DNA of 64,000 nucleotides from Exiguobacterium sp. BMC-KP (GTDB taxonomy: Bacteria; Bacillota; Bacilli; Exiguobacteriales; Exiguobacteriaceae). The stretch is taken from positions 1,922,001 through 1,986,000 of the forward strand of contig NZ_LGIW01000015.1 in assembly GCF_001275385.1 (NCBI RefSeq), written 5' to 3'. Positions 19,369-28,720 of the stretch are shown piece by piece (position 1 is the first letter of the stretch; every line of letters starts with the position of its first letter). The notes below the pieces were generated by a model. That model was not told where the DNA came from and made no database searches. It worked only from the letters and a program-made list of their open reading frames with translations. A program made the position numbers and the translations under genes.

Positions 19369-20259
19369 TCATTTCAGTGCTTCCTGCAGACGCGTTTGCA
19401 CATCTTTCAACGACTTGTCCGTCGGATGCCAGTAATAGATTCCGTCTGACTCGATACCACCTTTTCCGTCTAATGACAACGTCTCGACGTTTCGTAGGGC
19501 ATCCCGGTAATCCGTCGCGACAGTCCGCACGACAGAAAACGGTACGTTCGTCTTGACGTTTTTACCGAGTGCATCAAGGACCGAGTTGAAACGACGAATC
19601 GAGAAGTCCTCTGTCATCTTATCGGCGACTGCCTGAACCACTTGACGTTGGCGAATTTGTCGTCCGAAATCACCTCGTGGATCATCATGTCGCATCCGGG
19701 CATACGCGAGTGCTTCCTTCCCATTCAGCGACAGTTCTCCTTTTGGGAATTGCATTTCATAGTACGAAAAGTTGATATCGTTCTTGACGGTAACGCCATC
19801 GACCGCATTCACGAGATCTGTAAAGCCTGCTAAATTAATTTCTGCGAAGTAATCGATTCGGATATCGAGCAGATGACTCACCGTATCAAGTGCCATCTGT
19901 GGACCACCAAAAGCATAGGCATGATTGATTTTATCATTCGATCCATTACCGATGATTTCCGTCTTTAAATCACGCGGAATACTGATCATCTGACTTTTAT
20001 TCGTCTTCGGATCAATCGTCACGACGATGATCGTATCACTACGTCCTGTCTCGTTTTTTCGTTGGTCAACGCCCAGTAAAAGAAACGAGAGTCCTTTTTT
20101 CTGTTCGACGGCTTTCTCTGTCTCGACACTCGCCTTGACTGGCACTTGGACTTCTTTCATCGTCTGACTCGCTTTTTGATAGACGTATCCGCCTGAACCG
20201 AAGAGAAGGAGCAGGCATATCCCCGTTAGTGTCAATACAATCCATTTCCACTTCTTCAT
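19369..20259 (-). CDS. LytR-CpsA-Psr (LCP) family ligase
   Basis: LCP proteins transfer lipid-linked polymers onto peptidoglycan. The 296-residue protein has an N-terminal membrane anchor (about residues 5-25) and an LCP domain with LLGVDQRKNETGRSDTIIV, ISIPRDLKTEI, KINHAYAFGG and YARMRHDDPRGDFGRQIRQ. The Arg and Asp residues are the expected lipid-phosphate and metal contacts. The start is the second of two adjacent ATGs, eight bases after AAGGAG. It is the last gene of the exopolysaccharide operon, 29 bases after the repeat-protein gene, which suggests the polymer is attached covalently to the wall. Confidence 0.92.
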   Translation of the reverse strand: MKKWKWIVLTLTGICLLLLFGSGGYVYQKASQTMKEVQVPVKASVETEKAVEQKKGLSFLLLGVDQRKNETGRSDTIIVVTIDPKTNKSQMISIPRDLKTEIIGNGSNDKINHAYAFGGPQMALDTVSHLLDIRIDYFAEINLAGFTDLVNAVDGVTVKNDINFSYYEMQFPKGELSLNGKEALAYARMRHDDPRGDFGRQIRQRQVVQAVADKMTEDFSIRRFNSVLDALGKNVKTNVPFSVVRTVATDYRDALRNVETLSLDGKGGIESDGIYYWHPTDKSLKDVQTRLQEALK

Positions 20260-20288
20260 CATCCATTCTCCTTTTCTTCGGTTTGAAT

Positions 20289-21032
20289 TCAAGACGGTCG
20301 TTGTGCTTCGAGTACAAGCAAGGCATTGCGCCAGCTACCGAACAACGCGGTAATGACGCCGATACTTGGTGTATCACGGCCGATACTGAATCGTTGGTAA
20401 CTCGCGATTGTCAGATGTTCTGTTTCTCGCGCGGCTTCGGCGAGTACATCAAGTACCTCCTCTTCCCGCCAGCGTTTTCGTGGGAATTCGATGCCGATGA
20501 TTTCCAGTGCATTTGACCAAGAGCCGTACCGGCGCGCAATCGTTGCGACGGTTGGGCGATTTTGACCAGCCGCCCACTTCGTGTAGGTCTGGCTCGTCAA
20601 GACCGGCAAGGCACCTTGCGCTTCAAGTAACGACTCGATGATCCGTTGTTCCATTTCCTGTACGCGTTCCTTCAAGATATCTGCTTCTGACAATGCTTGC
20701 TGCCACGAGTTGAATTGATGGACGATATCCGTCAGGCTAGGTGCTTGCTTTCGCTGAGCCCATTCGCGGTACGTCGCGCTCGTGAAAGGATCGAGTTCCT
20801 CTCGTGCCTGACGCAAAGCGTCGATGATTTCCGATTTCGTGAACGTCAAGCGGGCATGTCCGATGCCAGCTCGTTCCAAGGCGATTTGCCACGATCCAAA
20901 TAGCATCAGGATTTCCGCAACGCTTGGATGCGTAGTATTCAGTTGCCAGCGGAAATAGGTATTGGCCGTCAATTCATTCTTCCCGTTCGCAGCGAGACGG
21001 AGTGCGTGGATCGCTTCCTCCATATCGCGCAT
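20289..21032 (-). CDS. Four-repeat protein resembling homing-endonuclease-associated repeats (paralog 1)
   Basis: The 247-residue protein is almost entirely four tandem ~55-residue repeats. Each runs as a helix with IxxLxxA, then a TYxxW segment, P(S/T)xxxI, and a strongly conserved FGSWxxAL ending (here LFGSW, QFNSW, RYGSW, LFGSW). The pattern resembles the homing endonuclease associated repeat, a small helical DNA-binding unit, but there is no nuclease domain. Start is set where AAGGGG lies eight bases upstream; an ATG nine codons earlier overlaps the stop of the aminotransferase gene. It is the twelfth gene of the EPS operon and has a paralog at 35442-36200. A regulatory, DNA-binding role is inferred. 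Confidence 0.75.
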   Translation of the reverse strand: MRDMEEAIHALRLAANGKNELTANTYFRWQLNTTHPSVAEILMLFGSWQIALERAGIGHARLTFTKSEIIDALRQAREELDPFTSATYREWAQRKQAPSLTDIVHQFNSWQQALSEADILKERVQEMEQRIIESLLEAQGALPVLTSQTYTKWAAGQNRPTVATIARRYGSWSNALEIIGIEFPRKRWREEEVLDVLAEAARETEHLTIASYQRFSIGRDTPSIGVITALFGSWRNALLVLEAQRPS

Positions 21033-21055
21033 GACGATGTCCCCTTCCCATATAT

Positions 21056-22207
21056 TCATGACTGGACGTTCCGGCGTACGGTCGTCTGCAAGGCTTGACG
21101 AACGTTTCGGATGACGACGGCTTGTTCGGTGAACGTCATTTGTGAAGCAGACGGAAGGCAGATACCGTCTTCAAACAAGTGACGGCTGACATCCATTCCT
21201 TCTGCTGTAACGAATGGTACGTCTCGGTAAACAGGCTGCAAGTGCATCGGCTTCCAGACCGGGCGGGATTCCGCGTTCACTTGTTGCAGTGTCTGAATCA
21301 TCGCATCGCGTTGCGCTTGACCACCCGGTAAGAGAAAGGCACTAAGCCAGCGGTTAGCGAATGTTCCAGGCTGCTCGACTTGTGACGTGACCGATTGCGG
21401 TGCAAAGGCACGGTCGTAGCGATTAAAAATCTTTCGCCGTGCGTCGACGCGTTGATCGAGAACTTCAAGTTGTCCCCGTCCGATGCCAGCAGCGACATTA
21501 CTCATCCGGTAATTGTAGCCGACTTCCGTATGCTCATAATGCAAGACTGGTTGGCGCGCTTGTGTTCCAAGATAAAAGGCACGTTCAATCAAAGCGGGAT
21601 CATTTGCGACAAGCATCCCGCCACCTGACGTCGTGATGATTTTGTTGCCATTGAATGAATAAATCCCGAACGTCCCAAACGTCCCTGTCATCCGTCCATT
21701 GACACGGGTCCCGAGCGATTCTGCTGCATCCTCGATCAACGGAACATCGTACTCTTCACATAAAGCGGCGATTTCCTCGATTTGTGCTGCGACGCCGTAA
21801 AGATGAACGACGATGACCGCTTTCGGAAGTCTTCCTCGTGTTGCTGCCTGCAACAACGCCCGACGGAGTGCAACGGGTGACATGTTCCACGTCTCTTCTT
21901 CCGAATCGATCAACACCGGCTGCGCTCCAACGTAGCGGATCGGATTCGTCGAAGCGATGAACGTCAAGGACTGACAGAAGACGTCATCTCCGGCAGTGAC
22001 ACCCAGTGTCGCGAGTGCCAAGTGAATCGCTGCCGTGCCACTGCTTGTCGCAAGTGTGGCGCTAGCTCCTGTATAGGTCAGCATATCGCGTTCGAAGGCA
22101 TCGACGTTCGGTCCAAGTGGTGCGACCCAGTTCGTCTCGAGTGCTTCGGTAACGTAACGTGCTTCTTGACCACTTAAGTGCGGGATGGAGAGCGGGATGT
22201 GTTTCAT
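21056..22207 (-). CDS. DegT/DnrJ/EryC1/StrS-family sugar aminotransferase
   Basis: The 383-residue protein is a PLP-dependent nucleotide-sugar aminotransferase. It shows the PLP-phosphate loop TSSGTAAIHLAL, the Asp region EDAAESLGT, and the lysine-bearing SFNGNKIITTSGGGML that forms the Schiff base. With the CapD-like 4,6-dehydratase in the same operon it likely makes a 4-amino-4,6-dideoxy sugar such as the bacillosamine precursor (PglE-like). The start is the ATG after GGGAGGAAACATC, 20 codons inside the longest frame, and it overlaps the preceding stop (ATGA). Confidence 0.92.
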   Translation of the reverse strand: MKHIPLSIPHLSGQEARYVTEALETNWVAPLGPNVDAFERDMLTYTGASATLATSSGTAAIHLALATLGVTAGDDVFCQSLTFIASTNPIRYVGAQPVLIDSEEETWNMSPVALRRALLQAATRGRLPKAVIVVHLYGVAAQIEEIAALCEEYDVPLIEDAAESLGTRVNGRMTGTFGTFGIYSFNGNKIITTSGGGMLVANDPALIERAFYLGTQARQPVLHYEHTEVGYNYRMSNVAAGIGRGQLEVLDQRVDARRKIFNRYDRAFAPQSVTSQVEQPGTFANRWLSAFLLPGGQAQRDAMIQTLQQVNAESRPVWKPMHLQPVYRDVPFVTAEGMDVSRHLFEDGICLPSASQMTFTEQAVVIRNVRQALQTTVRRNVQS

Positions 22208-23277
22208 GATGTTTCCTCCCTTCGAGGTGACAGATGACGGATTGGCGTTCGGTAGAGCGGAAACCATTGACCTGTTTCGACTTCTGGATGTTGTCGTTCG
22301 AATTGTCGCGTAAGTCGTTCGTAGATCGTCGCATCAAGAATCGATGTTCCGAGTCCGAAGAACGTCAGATTCGCTTCACCGAAAGAACGTTTGTAGGCGA
22401 GTAAGCTATCCTCGTCGGATCGTGTCGTTCCTCCACCGAGATGGAGGGCTTGAAAACCAGCTTGTTTCGCCCAGCGAATCATCTCCGCGAATAACAGATG
22501 ATTCGGGCGAAGAGACAAGTATGCTGGATCCGAAGCACCGAGATGATAATGCGCGAATTGTCGACCCGTCAGTACGATACAGCCAGCGATGATGTGTCCG
22601 TCTTGTTCGGCAAGCAAGAGGACATTTTTGATCTGCCCTTCTGCGAAATAGTCGAAGTAGATCTGATCAAAGTAATACCGCGCATCGGCATGATGTTTAT
22701 CCATTGTCATCTGATAGAGACGTGCGAAGTCGCGATATTCTTCCGGACGCCCAAGGCGAATCGTGACACCTTCGCGCCGCGCCTTCCGGATGTTGCGACG
22801 TGTCATTTGTGAAAATCCACCTTCGATCGTCTCGAACGGATCGGTCAGTTCGAGTGTCACGGTCGGCTGTAGAATATTCGTTTGATGACACCAGTATTGT
22901 CCGAGCTCTTGATTGTGCAAAAGTGGATGAAAGCGAACCGTCTCAGTGACGATCCCTGTTTCGTTGCAGTACTGTTCAAATCGCTCCCGCGCTTCGCGAA
23001 CTTGATCAAGTGACCAGATGCCTGTGAAATAAGGACCACCGTATCCGTATGGTGTCGTAATGTCTTCAAAAAGTGTTCCTGGAACCCGTCGCCGCAAGTA
23101 CGGATAGATCAACGTACCGAACTCTGTCGGATAATAAAAGAGTTCAGGAATCTCATCAGGCTCTTTTGCAAGTTCGAAGTAAGCATATTCGTAGTAACAA
23201 TCGAGCTGGTAGGTTGCAACGAGTGCATCCCATTCGCGTGGATCCCGAATCAACCGTTCATCGCTTAGCGACATCAT
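22204..23277 (-). CDS. FemAB/GNAT-like acyltransferase
   Basis: The 357-residue protein resembles FemAB-related GNAT-fold enzymes of polysaccharide clusters. Recognisable parts are RNIRKARREGVTIRLG, YYFDQIYFDYFAEG, an acetyl-CoA-like core (LLAEQDGHIIAGCIVLTG) and LHLGGGTTRSDEDSLLAYKRSFG. It could transfer an acyl or aminoacyl group to an amino sugar, which fits its place directly before the aminotransferase gene. GGAGG eight bases before the ATG sets the start, so it overlaps the sugar transferase gene by 20 bases. The donor and acceptor are not known. Confidence 0.8.
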   Translation of the reverse strand: MMSLSDERLIRDPREWDALVATYQLDCYYEYAYFELAKEPDEIPELFYYPTEFGTLIYPYLRRRVPGTLFEDITTPYGYGGPYFTGIWSLDQVREARERFEQYCNETGIVTETVRFHPLLHNQELGQYWCHQTNILQPTVTLELTDPFETIEGGFSQMTRRNIRKARREGVTIRLGRPEEYRDFARLYQMTMDKHHADARYYFDQIYFDYFAEGQIKNVLLLAEQDGHIIAGCIVLTGRQFAHYHLGASDPAYLSLRPNHLLFAEMIRWAKQAGFQALHLGGGTTRSDEDSLLAYKRSFGEANLTFFGLGTSILDATIYERLTRQFERQHPEVETGQWFPLYRTPIRHLSPRREETS

Positions 23278-23878
23278 GGGGAACACCTCCGTCGAGACCC
23301 TTGAACTCACCCATGCCAGTCTGGTGAGCTGTCGAGTTCCCTTCTGACGAGATGACCATTTTGAACGTCTTGAACAAGATATAAAGATCGATTCGGAATG
23401 TATGATGTGCGGCGTACCATTGATCTTGCTCGAGACGTTGTTGCCACGTCGTTGCGTTCCGACCGTGAATTTGCGCCCAGCCAGTTAGACCAGGTAAGAC
23501 GTCGTGGCGTGTCATCTGCTCCTTCGTATAGTGGTCCAAGTAGCTGACAAGTAACGGACGCGGTCCGACAAAACTCATCTGTCCACGAAGGATATTGACG
23601 AACTGTGGAATCTCATCGAGACTCAAGCGACGAATCCACTCGAGCGATGCTGGAATCCGGTCAGCATCGGGAAGGAGTTGTCCTTCGGCATCTGTTTCGT
23701 TCGTCATCGTGCGGAACTTATAGATTTTGAACAGCTCCCCCTTATAGCCAGGACGGACTTGGTTGAAGAAGATCGGTCGTCCGAGTTTCGTATAGATGAA
23801 TAAGGCGACGACGACGTAAACAGGAATTAGGATGAGGATGGCAATGAGACTAACCGTGAAGTCAAATGTGCGTTTCAT
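23258..23878 (-). CDS. Initiating phosphoglycosyl transferase (PglC-like)
   Basis: The 206-residue enzyme transfers a sugar-1-phosphate to undecaprenyl phosphate and starts repeat-unit assembly. It is a monotopic PGT with one N-terminal reentrant helix (residues 8-30), the KIYKFRTM segment, RLSLDEIPQFVNILRGQMSF with the catalytic Asp-Glu pair, FVGPRPLL and LPGLTGWAQI. The small size matches PglC rather than WbaP. With the dehydratase and aminotransferase genes it fits a di-N-acyl-bacillosamine-type first sugar. Confidence 0.93.
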   Translation of the reverse strand: MKRTFDFTVSLIAILILIPVYVVVALFIYTKLGRPIFFNQVRPGYKGELFKIYKFRTMTNETDAEGQLLPDADRIPASLEWIRRLSLDEIPQFVNILRGQMSFVGPRPLLVSYLDHYTKEQMTRHDVLPGLTGWAQIHGRNATTWQQRLEQDQWYAAHHTFRIDLYILFKTFKMVISSEGNSTAHQTGMGEFKGLDGGVPHDVAKR

Positions 23879-23893
23879 GATGACGTCCTCCTT

Positions 23894-25003
23894 TTACATA
23901 GCTGAAAAGAGATCAAGTTGTCGTTTGATGACGTCGGCTTCGTTGAAATGTTTCATAGCACGGTCAAATCCGTTCCGTCCCATCTCGTTGGCACGGTCAG
24001 GTTGTTCGACAAGTGTATTCATCCGTTTGGCAAGTTTCGCGATGTCGCGGACTTCGACGAGGTAACCCGTCTTCCCCTCAACGACCTCTTCGCGGCAGCC
24101 CCGGATGTTTGTTGCAATGACGGGTTTTGCACTCGCCATTGCTTCGATGATCGAACGTGGTACCCCTTCGCGATGCGACGGTAAGACGAAAGCATCGACT
24201 TGTTGGAACAAGTTCGGTACGTCTTCGACGAATCCAAGATAGTCGACGTTCGGGATCTCGCGAATCCGCCGTAAGAAGAGATGTTTTGTCGTCTGATCCC
24301 GTTCGCTTGCCATCATCTCACCCGCGATGACGAGTCGCGCTTCCGGGTGACGGTAGACAACATCTTCGAACGCCTCGAGGAGTTCGAGAATCCCCTTTTC
24401 TTCGACGATCCGACCAATGAATAAGAAGGTAAACGGTGCGCCTGCTTCGCGCGGCCGTGGATAAAAGCGCGTTAAGTCGATCCCATTTCCAAGGTGCATC
24501 AAGCGGGTATTCGCTTTGAAGCGTTTCCGCTGAGCGAGCTGATAATCTTCTTCACTTTGGAGGAGTAAATAATCGGTTGCGAAACGTGCCAGCCACTTCT
24601 CGACGGAATACGTCAGTTGATACGTCACCCGCCCCATCTTCTCGTGGAAGTAAAAGCCGTGTGCTGTATAGACGATGTGCTTCGTTCCTGCTCGCTTCGC
24701 TGCGACCCGTCCAAGGGCAGCAGCGACTGGTGTGTGAACATGAACGGCATCGTATCCGTCCTCTTTGAGGATGCGCGTGATTTCTCGGATCGTCCGCCAG
24801 TTACTCGTCCAGTCGATCCGTCGCTCAATCGGGATGTCGTGCATTCGGAATCCTTTGGCTGCGAGTTTGATTGAGGCTCCCGTATCAGCACAAGCGATGC
24901 CGACGTCGTGTCCAGCATTCTGTAAAGCCAGTAAGAGCGGCTGCAACATCGTCTCTGCCGTCGTATCAAGGGCACAGACTTGAAGAATTTTTAGAGGCGC
25001 CAT
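23894..25003 (-). CDS. GT4-family glycosyltransferase
   Basis: The 369-residue protein is a two-domain GT-B enzyme. The N-terminal acceptor domain carries VHVHTPVAAALGR and VYTAHGFYFHE. The C-terminal donor domain carries FLFIGRIVEEKGI and LPSHREGVPRSIIEAMASAKPVIAT, with the EX7E-like glutamates. It resembles PglA-type enzymes that add the second sugar after PglC. It overlaps the end of the nucleotide-sugar dehydrogenase gene by 13 bases. Confidence 0.92.
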   Translation of the reverse strand: MAPLKILQVCALDTTAETMLQPLLLALQNAGHDVGIACADTGASIKLAAKGFRMHDIPIERRIDWTSNWRTIREITRILKEDGYDAVHVHTPVAAALGRVAAKRAGTKHIVYTAHGFYFHEKMGRVTYQLTYSVEKWLARFATDYLLLQSEEDYQLAQRKRFKANTRLMHLGNGIDLTRFYPRPREAGAPFTFLFIGRIVEEKGILELLEAFEDVVYRHPEARLVIAGEMMASERDQTTKHLFLRRIREIPNVDYLGFVEDVPNLFQQVDAFVLPSHREGVPRSIIEAMASAKPVIATNIRGCREEVVEGKTGYLVEVRDIAKLAKRMNTLVEQPDRANEMGRNGFDRAMKHFNEADVIKRQLDLFSAM

Positions 25004-26334
25004 ACGTGGACCCCCTCAGGCTGTTCTGCTCGTGGTAACATCCCTTTGATGTCGACGACGATACCGCGTCCGACTTTGAGTAAGTGTTGTGCAAGGTTCC
25101 AGCCACCCTCGACGTATTCTTCGTGCGAGACGGCGAAGATGACGACGTCGGCTGGTTTAAGTTCGCTCATCTCGAGTAAGTCGATCCCGTATTCGCGTTT
25201 CGCTTCGCTCTTTTCGACGAGTCGATCCGTCACTTGGACATCGATCCCGAACTCTTCGATTTCGCGAACGAGATTCGCGACTTTCGAGTTACGGATATCG
25301 CTAACATTTTCCTTGAACGATAGACCGAGGATCGTGACACGAGCGCCGAGGACCGGCATGTTTTGTTTAATCAAGTTCTTAACGAGTGCTGTTGCGATGA
25401 AGCGCCCCATCGTATCGTTGATCCGACGACCCGCGAGGATGACTTCCGGGTGGTATCCGAGCGACTCCGCTTTCATCGTGAGATAGAATGGATCGACGCC
25501 GATACAATGCCCACCGACGAGACCCGGACGGAACGGGAGGAAGTTCCACTTCGTGCCGGCAGCTTCGAGAACTTCGAGTGTATCGATGTCCATCCGGTCG
25601 AAGATGATTGCTAGTTCGTTCATCAAGGCGATGTTAAGATCACGTTGTGTGTTTTCGATGATTTTCGCCGCTTCCGCGACCTTGATCGACGAGGCCCGGT
25701 GGACACCAGCTTCAACGACCGCTTCGTAGACTTCAGCAACGATGTCGAGCGTCTGATCATCCTGGGCAGAGACGATTTTTTTGATCGTCTTAAACGTGTG
25801 CTCATGGTCACCCGGGTTGATGCGCTCTGGTGAGTACCCGACGAAGAAGTCAACGCCAGCACGTAATCCAGATGCTTCTTCAAGAACCGGAATACAATCT
25901 TCCTCTGTCGCCCCTGGGTAGACTGTCGACTCATAGACGACGATGTCGCCTTTATTGAGTTGACGACCAACGAGATGTGAAGCCCGTAAGAGTGGCGTTA
26001 AGTCTGGTTGATTCTGGGCATTGATCGGTGTCGGGACGGCGATGATGATGAAGTCGCTCGCTTGGAGCGCTGCTGGATCAGAGACATAGTCGACGGTTGC
26101 GTTCTTCAGTGTGAACGGACTGAGTTCAAGCGTCGCGTCGATCCCTTCTTGTAGTTCTTGAACGCGTTGTTCCTTGATGTCAAAGCCGACGACGTCTGTT
26201 TTTTCGCCAAAGGCGACGGCGACAGGAAGACCGACGTATCCGAGTCCGACGACGGCAATCGAACGGTTGGCAATGGGAAGTGCACCGGTTTGGGCTGCTG
26301 TCGTATCTACGATGTGTTTGACTGCCTTGTTCAT
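24991..26334 (-). CDS. UDP-N-acetylhexosamine 6-dehydrogenase (TviB/WbpO-like)
   Basis: The 447-residue NAD-dependent enzyme oxidises C6 of a UDP-HexNAc to the uronic acid. It has the Rossmann motif VVGLGYVGLP, IIAVPTPIN, YESTVYPGATEE, GYSPERINPGD and the catalytic cysteine in GGHCIGVDPFYLT. That last form is typical of the UDP-GlcNAc/GalNAc (Vi antigen TviB) group rather than UDP-glucose dehydrogenases. It gives the polymer an acidic sugar. AGGAGG precedes the ATG. Confidence 0.92.
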   Translation of the reverse strand: MNKAVKHIVDTTAAQTGALPIANRSIAVVGLGYVGLPVAVAFGEKTDVVGFDIKEQRVQELQEGIDATLELSPFTLKNATVDYVSDPAALQASDFIIIAVPTPINAQNQPDLTPLLRASHLVGRQLNKGDIVVYESTVYPGATEEDCIPVLEEASGLRAGVDFFVGYSPERINPGDHEHTFKTIKKIVSAQDDQTLDIVAEVYEAVVEAGVHRASSIKVAEAAKIIENTQRDLNIALMNELAIIFDRMDIDTLEVLEAAGTKWNFLPFRPGLVGGHCIGVDPFYLTMKAESLGYHPEVILAGRRINDTMGRFIATALVKNLIKQNMPVLGARVTILGLSFKENVSDIRNSKVANLVREIEEFGIDVQVTDRLVEKSEAKREYGIDLLEMSELKPADVVIFAVSHEEYVEGGWNLAQHLLKVGRGIVVDIKGMLPRAEQPEGVHVWRL

Positions 26335-26346
26335 GGTGGATTCCTC

Positions 26347-27696
26347 CTATTTCATCGACTGTTTGACGATCAACGTTTTTCCGTTCGGTTCTTGTTTGAC
26401 TTGTTCGACTGGCTCCAGAACGATTTTCATATCAGACCCAAGCAACTTGCGCATCTCGTTTAAGAGAATCTGCTCGTGTTTTGGATGGAAGCGTTTCGCA
26501 TCTGGAATATACCGGAGTGTTACGTGATTGAGTGCATGCTGCTCGACTTGGAGACGCAAGACGGAGTTCGGAAGTTCCCGAGCAATCGTCGTGATATCCC
26601 CTTCGAAGACTTTGCCACGCTTCTCGCTGACGATGTAACTCGTTCCCCGTCCATCGATTGAAGCGATGACTGGTCCGTTCAATCCACAGCTACATGTCTC
26701 GTCACTGAGTGTCATCCGATCACCGATCCGGTAACGAATCAGCGGTGTCCCGCGTGTCGTAAAGCAGGTGACGACGACTTCTCCGTCCTCTCCATACGGT
26801 TCGATGATGCCTGTCTCATGGTGGAGATGTAATTTTCGATGACTACATTCCGAGATGATTGGTGCACCTTCCGAAGAACCGTATTGATCGAAGACTGGGA
26901 CACCGAATGCTTCCTCAAGAATCGAGCGCATCTCTTCTGTTACCGTTTCTGATGTCGGGAAGATAGCGATCAGCGGGATATCCAGCTGGATGTGATGCTT
27001 CAACATGTAACGAGCGATTTCGACCATCGCTGTCGGTGTTCCGTCGAGCGCTCTCGGTTGAAAACGATTCAGTTCTTCGAGATATGCCGGGAAGTTCTCT
27101 TCTTTCATATGAAAAATCGATAGTAACAACTGATTGAGTGGTCGATTCATCCGCCAGAAGATCGGTTTCTTTTGATCGACGGCGGTCAGCGTCCGTCCAG
27201 TAAAGCTCGCCCGGCGCATCCCAGCGTGGAATCCATGACGTTCTTTGAAGTAATCGAGATGCGCCATTCGTTCCTGGACATCATCACGCATGAAGGCAAC
27301 TTGAAGTGACTTCCCGCTCGTTCCACCCGTTCTCCCTCGAACCGGCGCATCGACGCGGGACATGAAGGCATCATTGTTTTGACGAAGTGTTTCTTTTTCA
27401 AGGATTGGAATCGTCTTTAGCTGCTCCAGTGACGTGAACGGTAATTGGATATCATGTTCGTGAAAGAGTTGCGCGTAATATGGCGTATGCGTTGCAACGA
27501 AAATGAGGAAGGCATTCAAACGATCAAGTTGCTCCTCTTTATAATCTTGCGTCCGGTCCTTCTTCCGAAGCTCCTTCATCTTCTGTTCATAGAGAGGGCC
27601 GTATCGTTCTTGCATTAACTTCCGACCGTATAAGGAGGTCAGCCAATTTTGGATGAAGATTGGAGAGCGATAGTAGAATTCCTCTTTAAGCGCCAT
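26347..27696 (-). CDS. CapK-like adenylate-forming enzyme
   Basis: The 449-residue protein belongs to the phenylacetate-CoA ligase/CapK group of AMP-forming enzymes found in capsule loci. It has the phosphate loop RTGGTSGKSL, a middle DGTPTAMVEIA segment, FDQYGSSEG with the adenylate contact, and RYRIGDRMTL. A CxC pair (ETCSCGL) matches the zinc-knuckle region of some members. CapK-type proteins may activate an acid for polymer decoration. It overlaps the epimerase gene by 11 bases. Confidence 0.88.
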   Translation of the reverse strand: MALKEEFYYRSPIFIQNWLTSLYGRKLMQERYGPLYEQKMKELRKKDRTQDYKEEQLDRLNAFLIFVATHTPYYAQLFHEHDIQLPFTSLEQLKTIPILEKETLRQNNDAFMSRVDAPVRGRTGGTSGKSLQVAFMRDDVQERMAHLDYFKERHGFHAGMRRASFTGRTLTAVDQKKPIFWRMNRPLNQLLLSIFHMKEENFPAYLEELNRFQPRALDGTPTAMVEIARYMLKHHIQLDIPLIAIFPTSETVTEEMRSILEEAFGVPVFDQYGSSEGAPIISECSHRKLHLHHETGIIEPYGEDGEVVVTCFTTRGTPLIRYRIGDRMTLSDETCSCGLNGPVIASIDGRGTSYIVSEKRGKVFEGDITTIARELPNSVLRLQVEQHALNHVTLRYIPDAKRFHPKHEQILLNEMRKLLGSDMKIVLEPVEQVKQEPNGKTLIVKQSMK

Positions 27697-28720
27697 CTTG
27701 AATTTCCTCCTTCAGCAAGTAATGACTCTCATACCAATCGATAAATGCATTGACCCCCGCTTCGACCGTCGTCTGTGGTCGATAGCCGATCGTCTCAAAC
27801 AAGGAAGTGACATCAGCGAAGCTTTCCGGAACGTCGCCTGGTTGAAGCGGCATCCCGTTTTTAATTGCTGTCTTCCCAAGTCGCTGTTCGATCAAGGCAA
27901 CGAATTCATTGAGTCGAATCGGACTGTGGCTACCGATGTTGTAGACACGGTACGGGACGTTACTTCGATCCGGTAAGGGCTTTGAAGCGTCGAACGTTGC
28001 GTCGACTTCCGGTTCGGTCTGGAAGAGACGGTAAATGCTTTCGATGATGTCGTCGACGTAAGTGAAGTCCCGTCCCATCTCGCCGTAGTTATAAAGATCA
28101 ATCGGTTCGCCTTTTGCGATCGCTTCCGTGAACTTAAACAGTGCCATATCCGGGCGTCCCCATGGACCGTAGACACTGAAGAAGCGAAGGCCCGTCGTCT
28201 TGATCCCGTAGAGGCTGCTATAAGTGTGTGCCATCAATTCGTTCGCTTTCTTTGAGGCGGCGTACAGGCTGAGTGGATGATCGACGGCGTCCGTCGTCGC
28301 GAACGGCATTTTCGTATTCGATCCGTAAACGGAACTTGAAGAAGCGTAGATCAGTTGTTCGACTGGGTGATGGCGACAGGCTTCAAGAATCGAGAGAAAA
28401 CCGACGATGTTTGATGTCATGTAGACATCCGGTCGATCGATGCTGTAACGCACCCCTGCTTGTGCTGCGAGATGGAGAACGAGATCAATCGATTCTTGTT
28501 CGAAGATCTGCGCGACTGCTGCTGTTTCTTCGAGTGAGACCCGGTAGAATGTATAGTTCGTTCCTAGTTCAGCGAGCCGTGCTTCCTTTAACGTCGGGTC
28601 ATAATAGTCATTCACTTCATCGAGTCCGATGACTCGGTAACCCTCTCGGATGAAACGACGTGCGGCGTGAAATCCAATGAAACCAGCGATACCAGTGATT
28701 AAGATTGTTTTATTCGGCAC
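27686..28720 (-). CDS. UDP-glucuronate 4-epimerase-like SDR enzyme
   Basis: The 344-residue extended SDR enzyme has ITGIAGFIGFHAARR at the N terminus, the substrate-side HLAAQAGVRYSI segment, catalytic YAASK and the downstream RFFSVYGPWGRPDMALFKFT typical of UDP-glucuronate/galacturonate epimerases (CapI/WbnF group). It starts at GTG with GAGGAGG eight to nine bases upstream and overlaps the end of the polymerase gene. It would interconvert UDP-hexuronic acids for the exopolysaccharide. Confidence 0.9.
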   Translation of the reverse strand: MPNKTILITGIAGFIGFHAARRFIREGYRVIGLDEVNDYYDPTLKEARLAELGTNYTFYRVSLEETAAVAQIFEQESIDLVLHLAAQAGVRYSIDRPDVYMTSNIVGFLSILEACRHHPVEQLIYASSSSVYGSNTKMPFATTDAVDHPLSLYAASKKANELMAHTYSSLYGIKTTGLRFFSVYGPWGRPDMALFKFTEAIAKGEPIDLYNYGEMGRDFTYVDDIIESIYRLFQTEPEVDATFDASKPLPDRSNVPYRVYNIGSHSPIRLNEFVALIEQRLGKTAIKNGMPLQPGDVPESFADVTSLFETIGYRPQTTVEAGVNAFIDWYESHYLLKEEIQDGA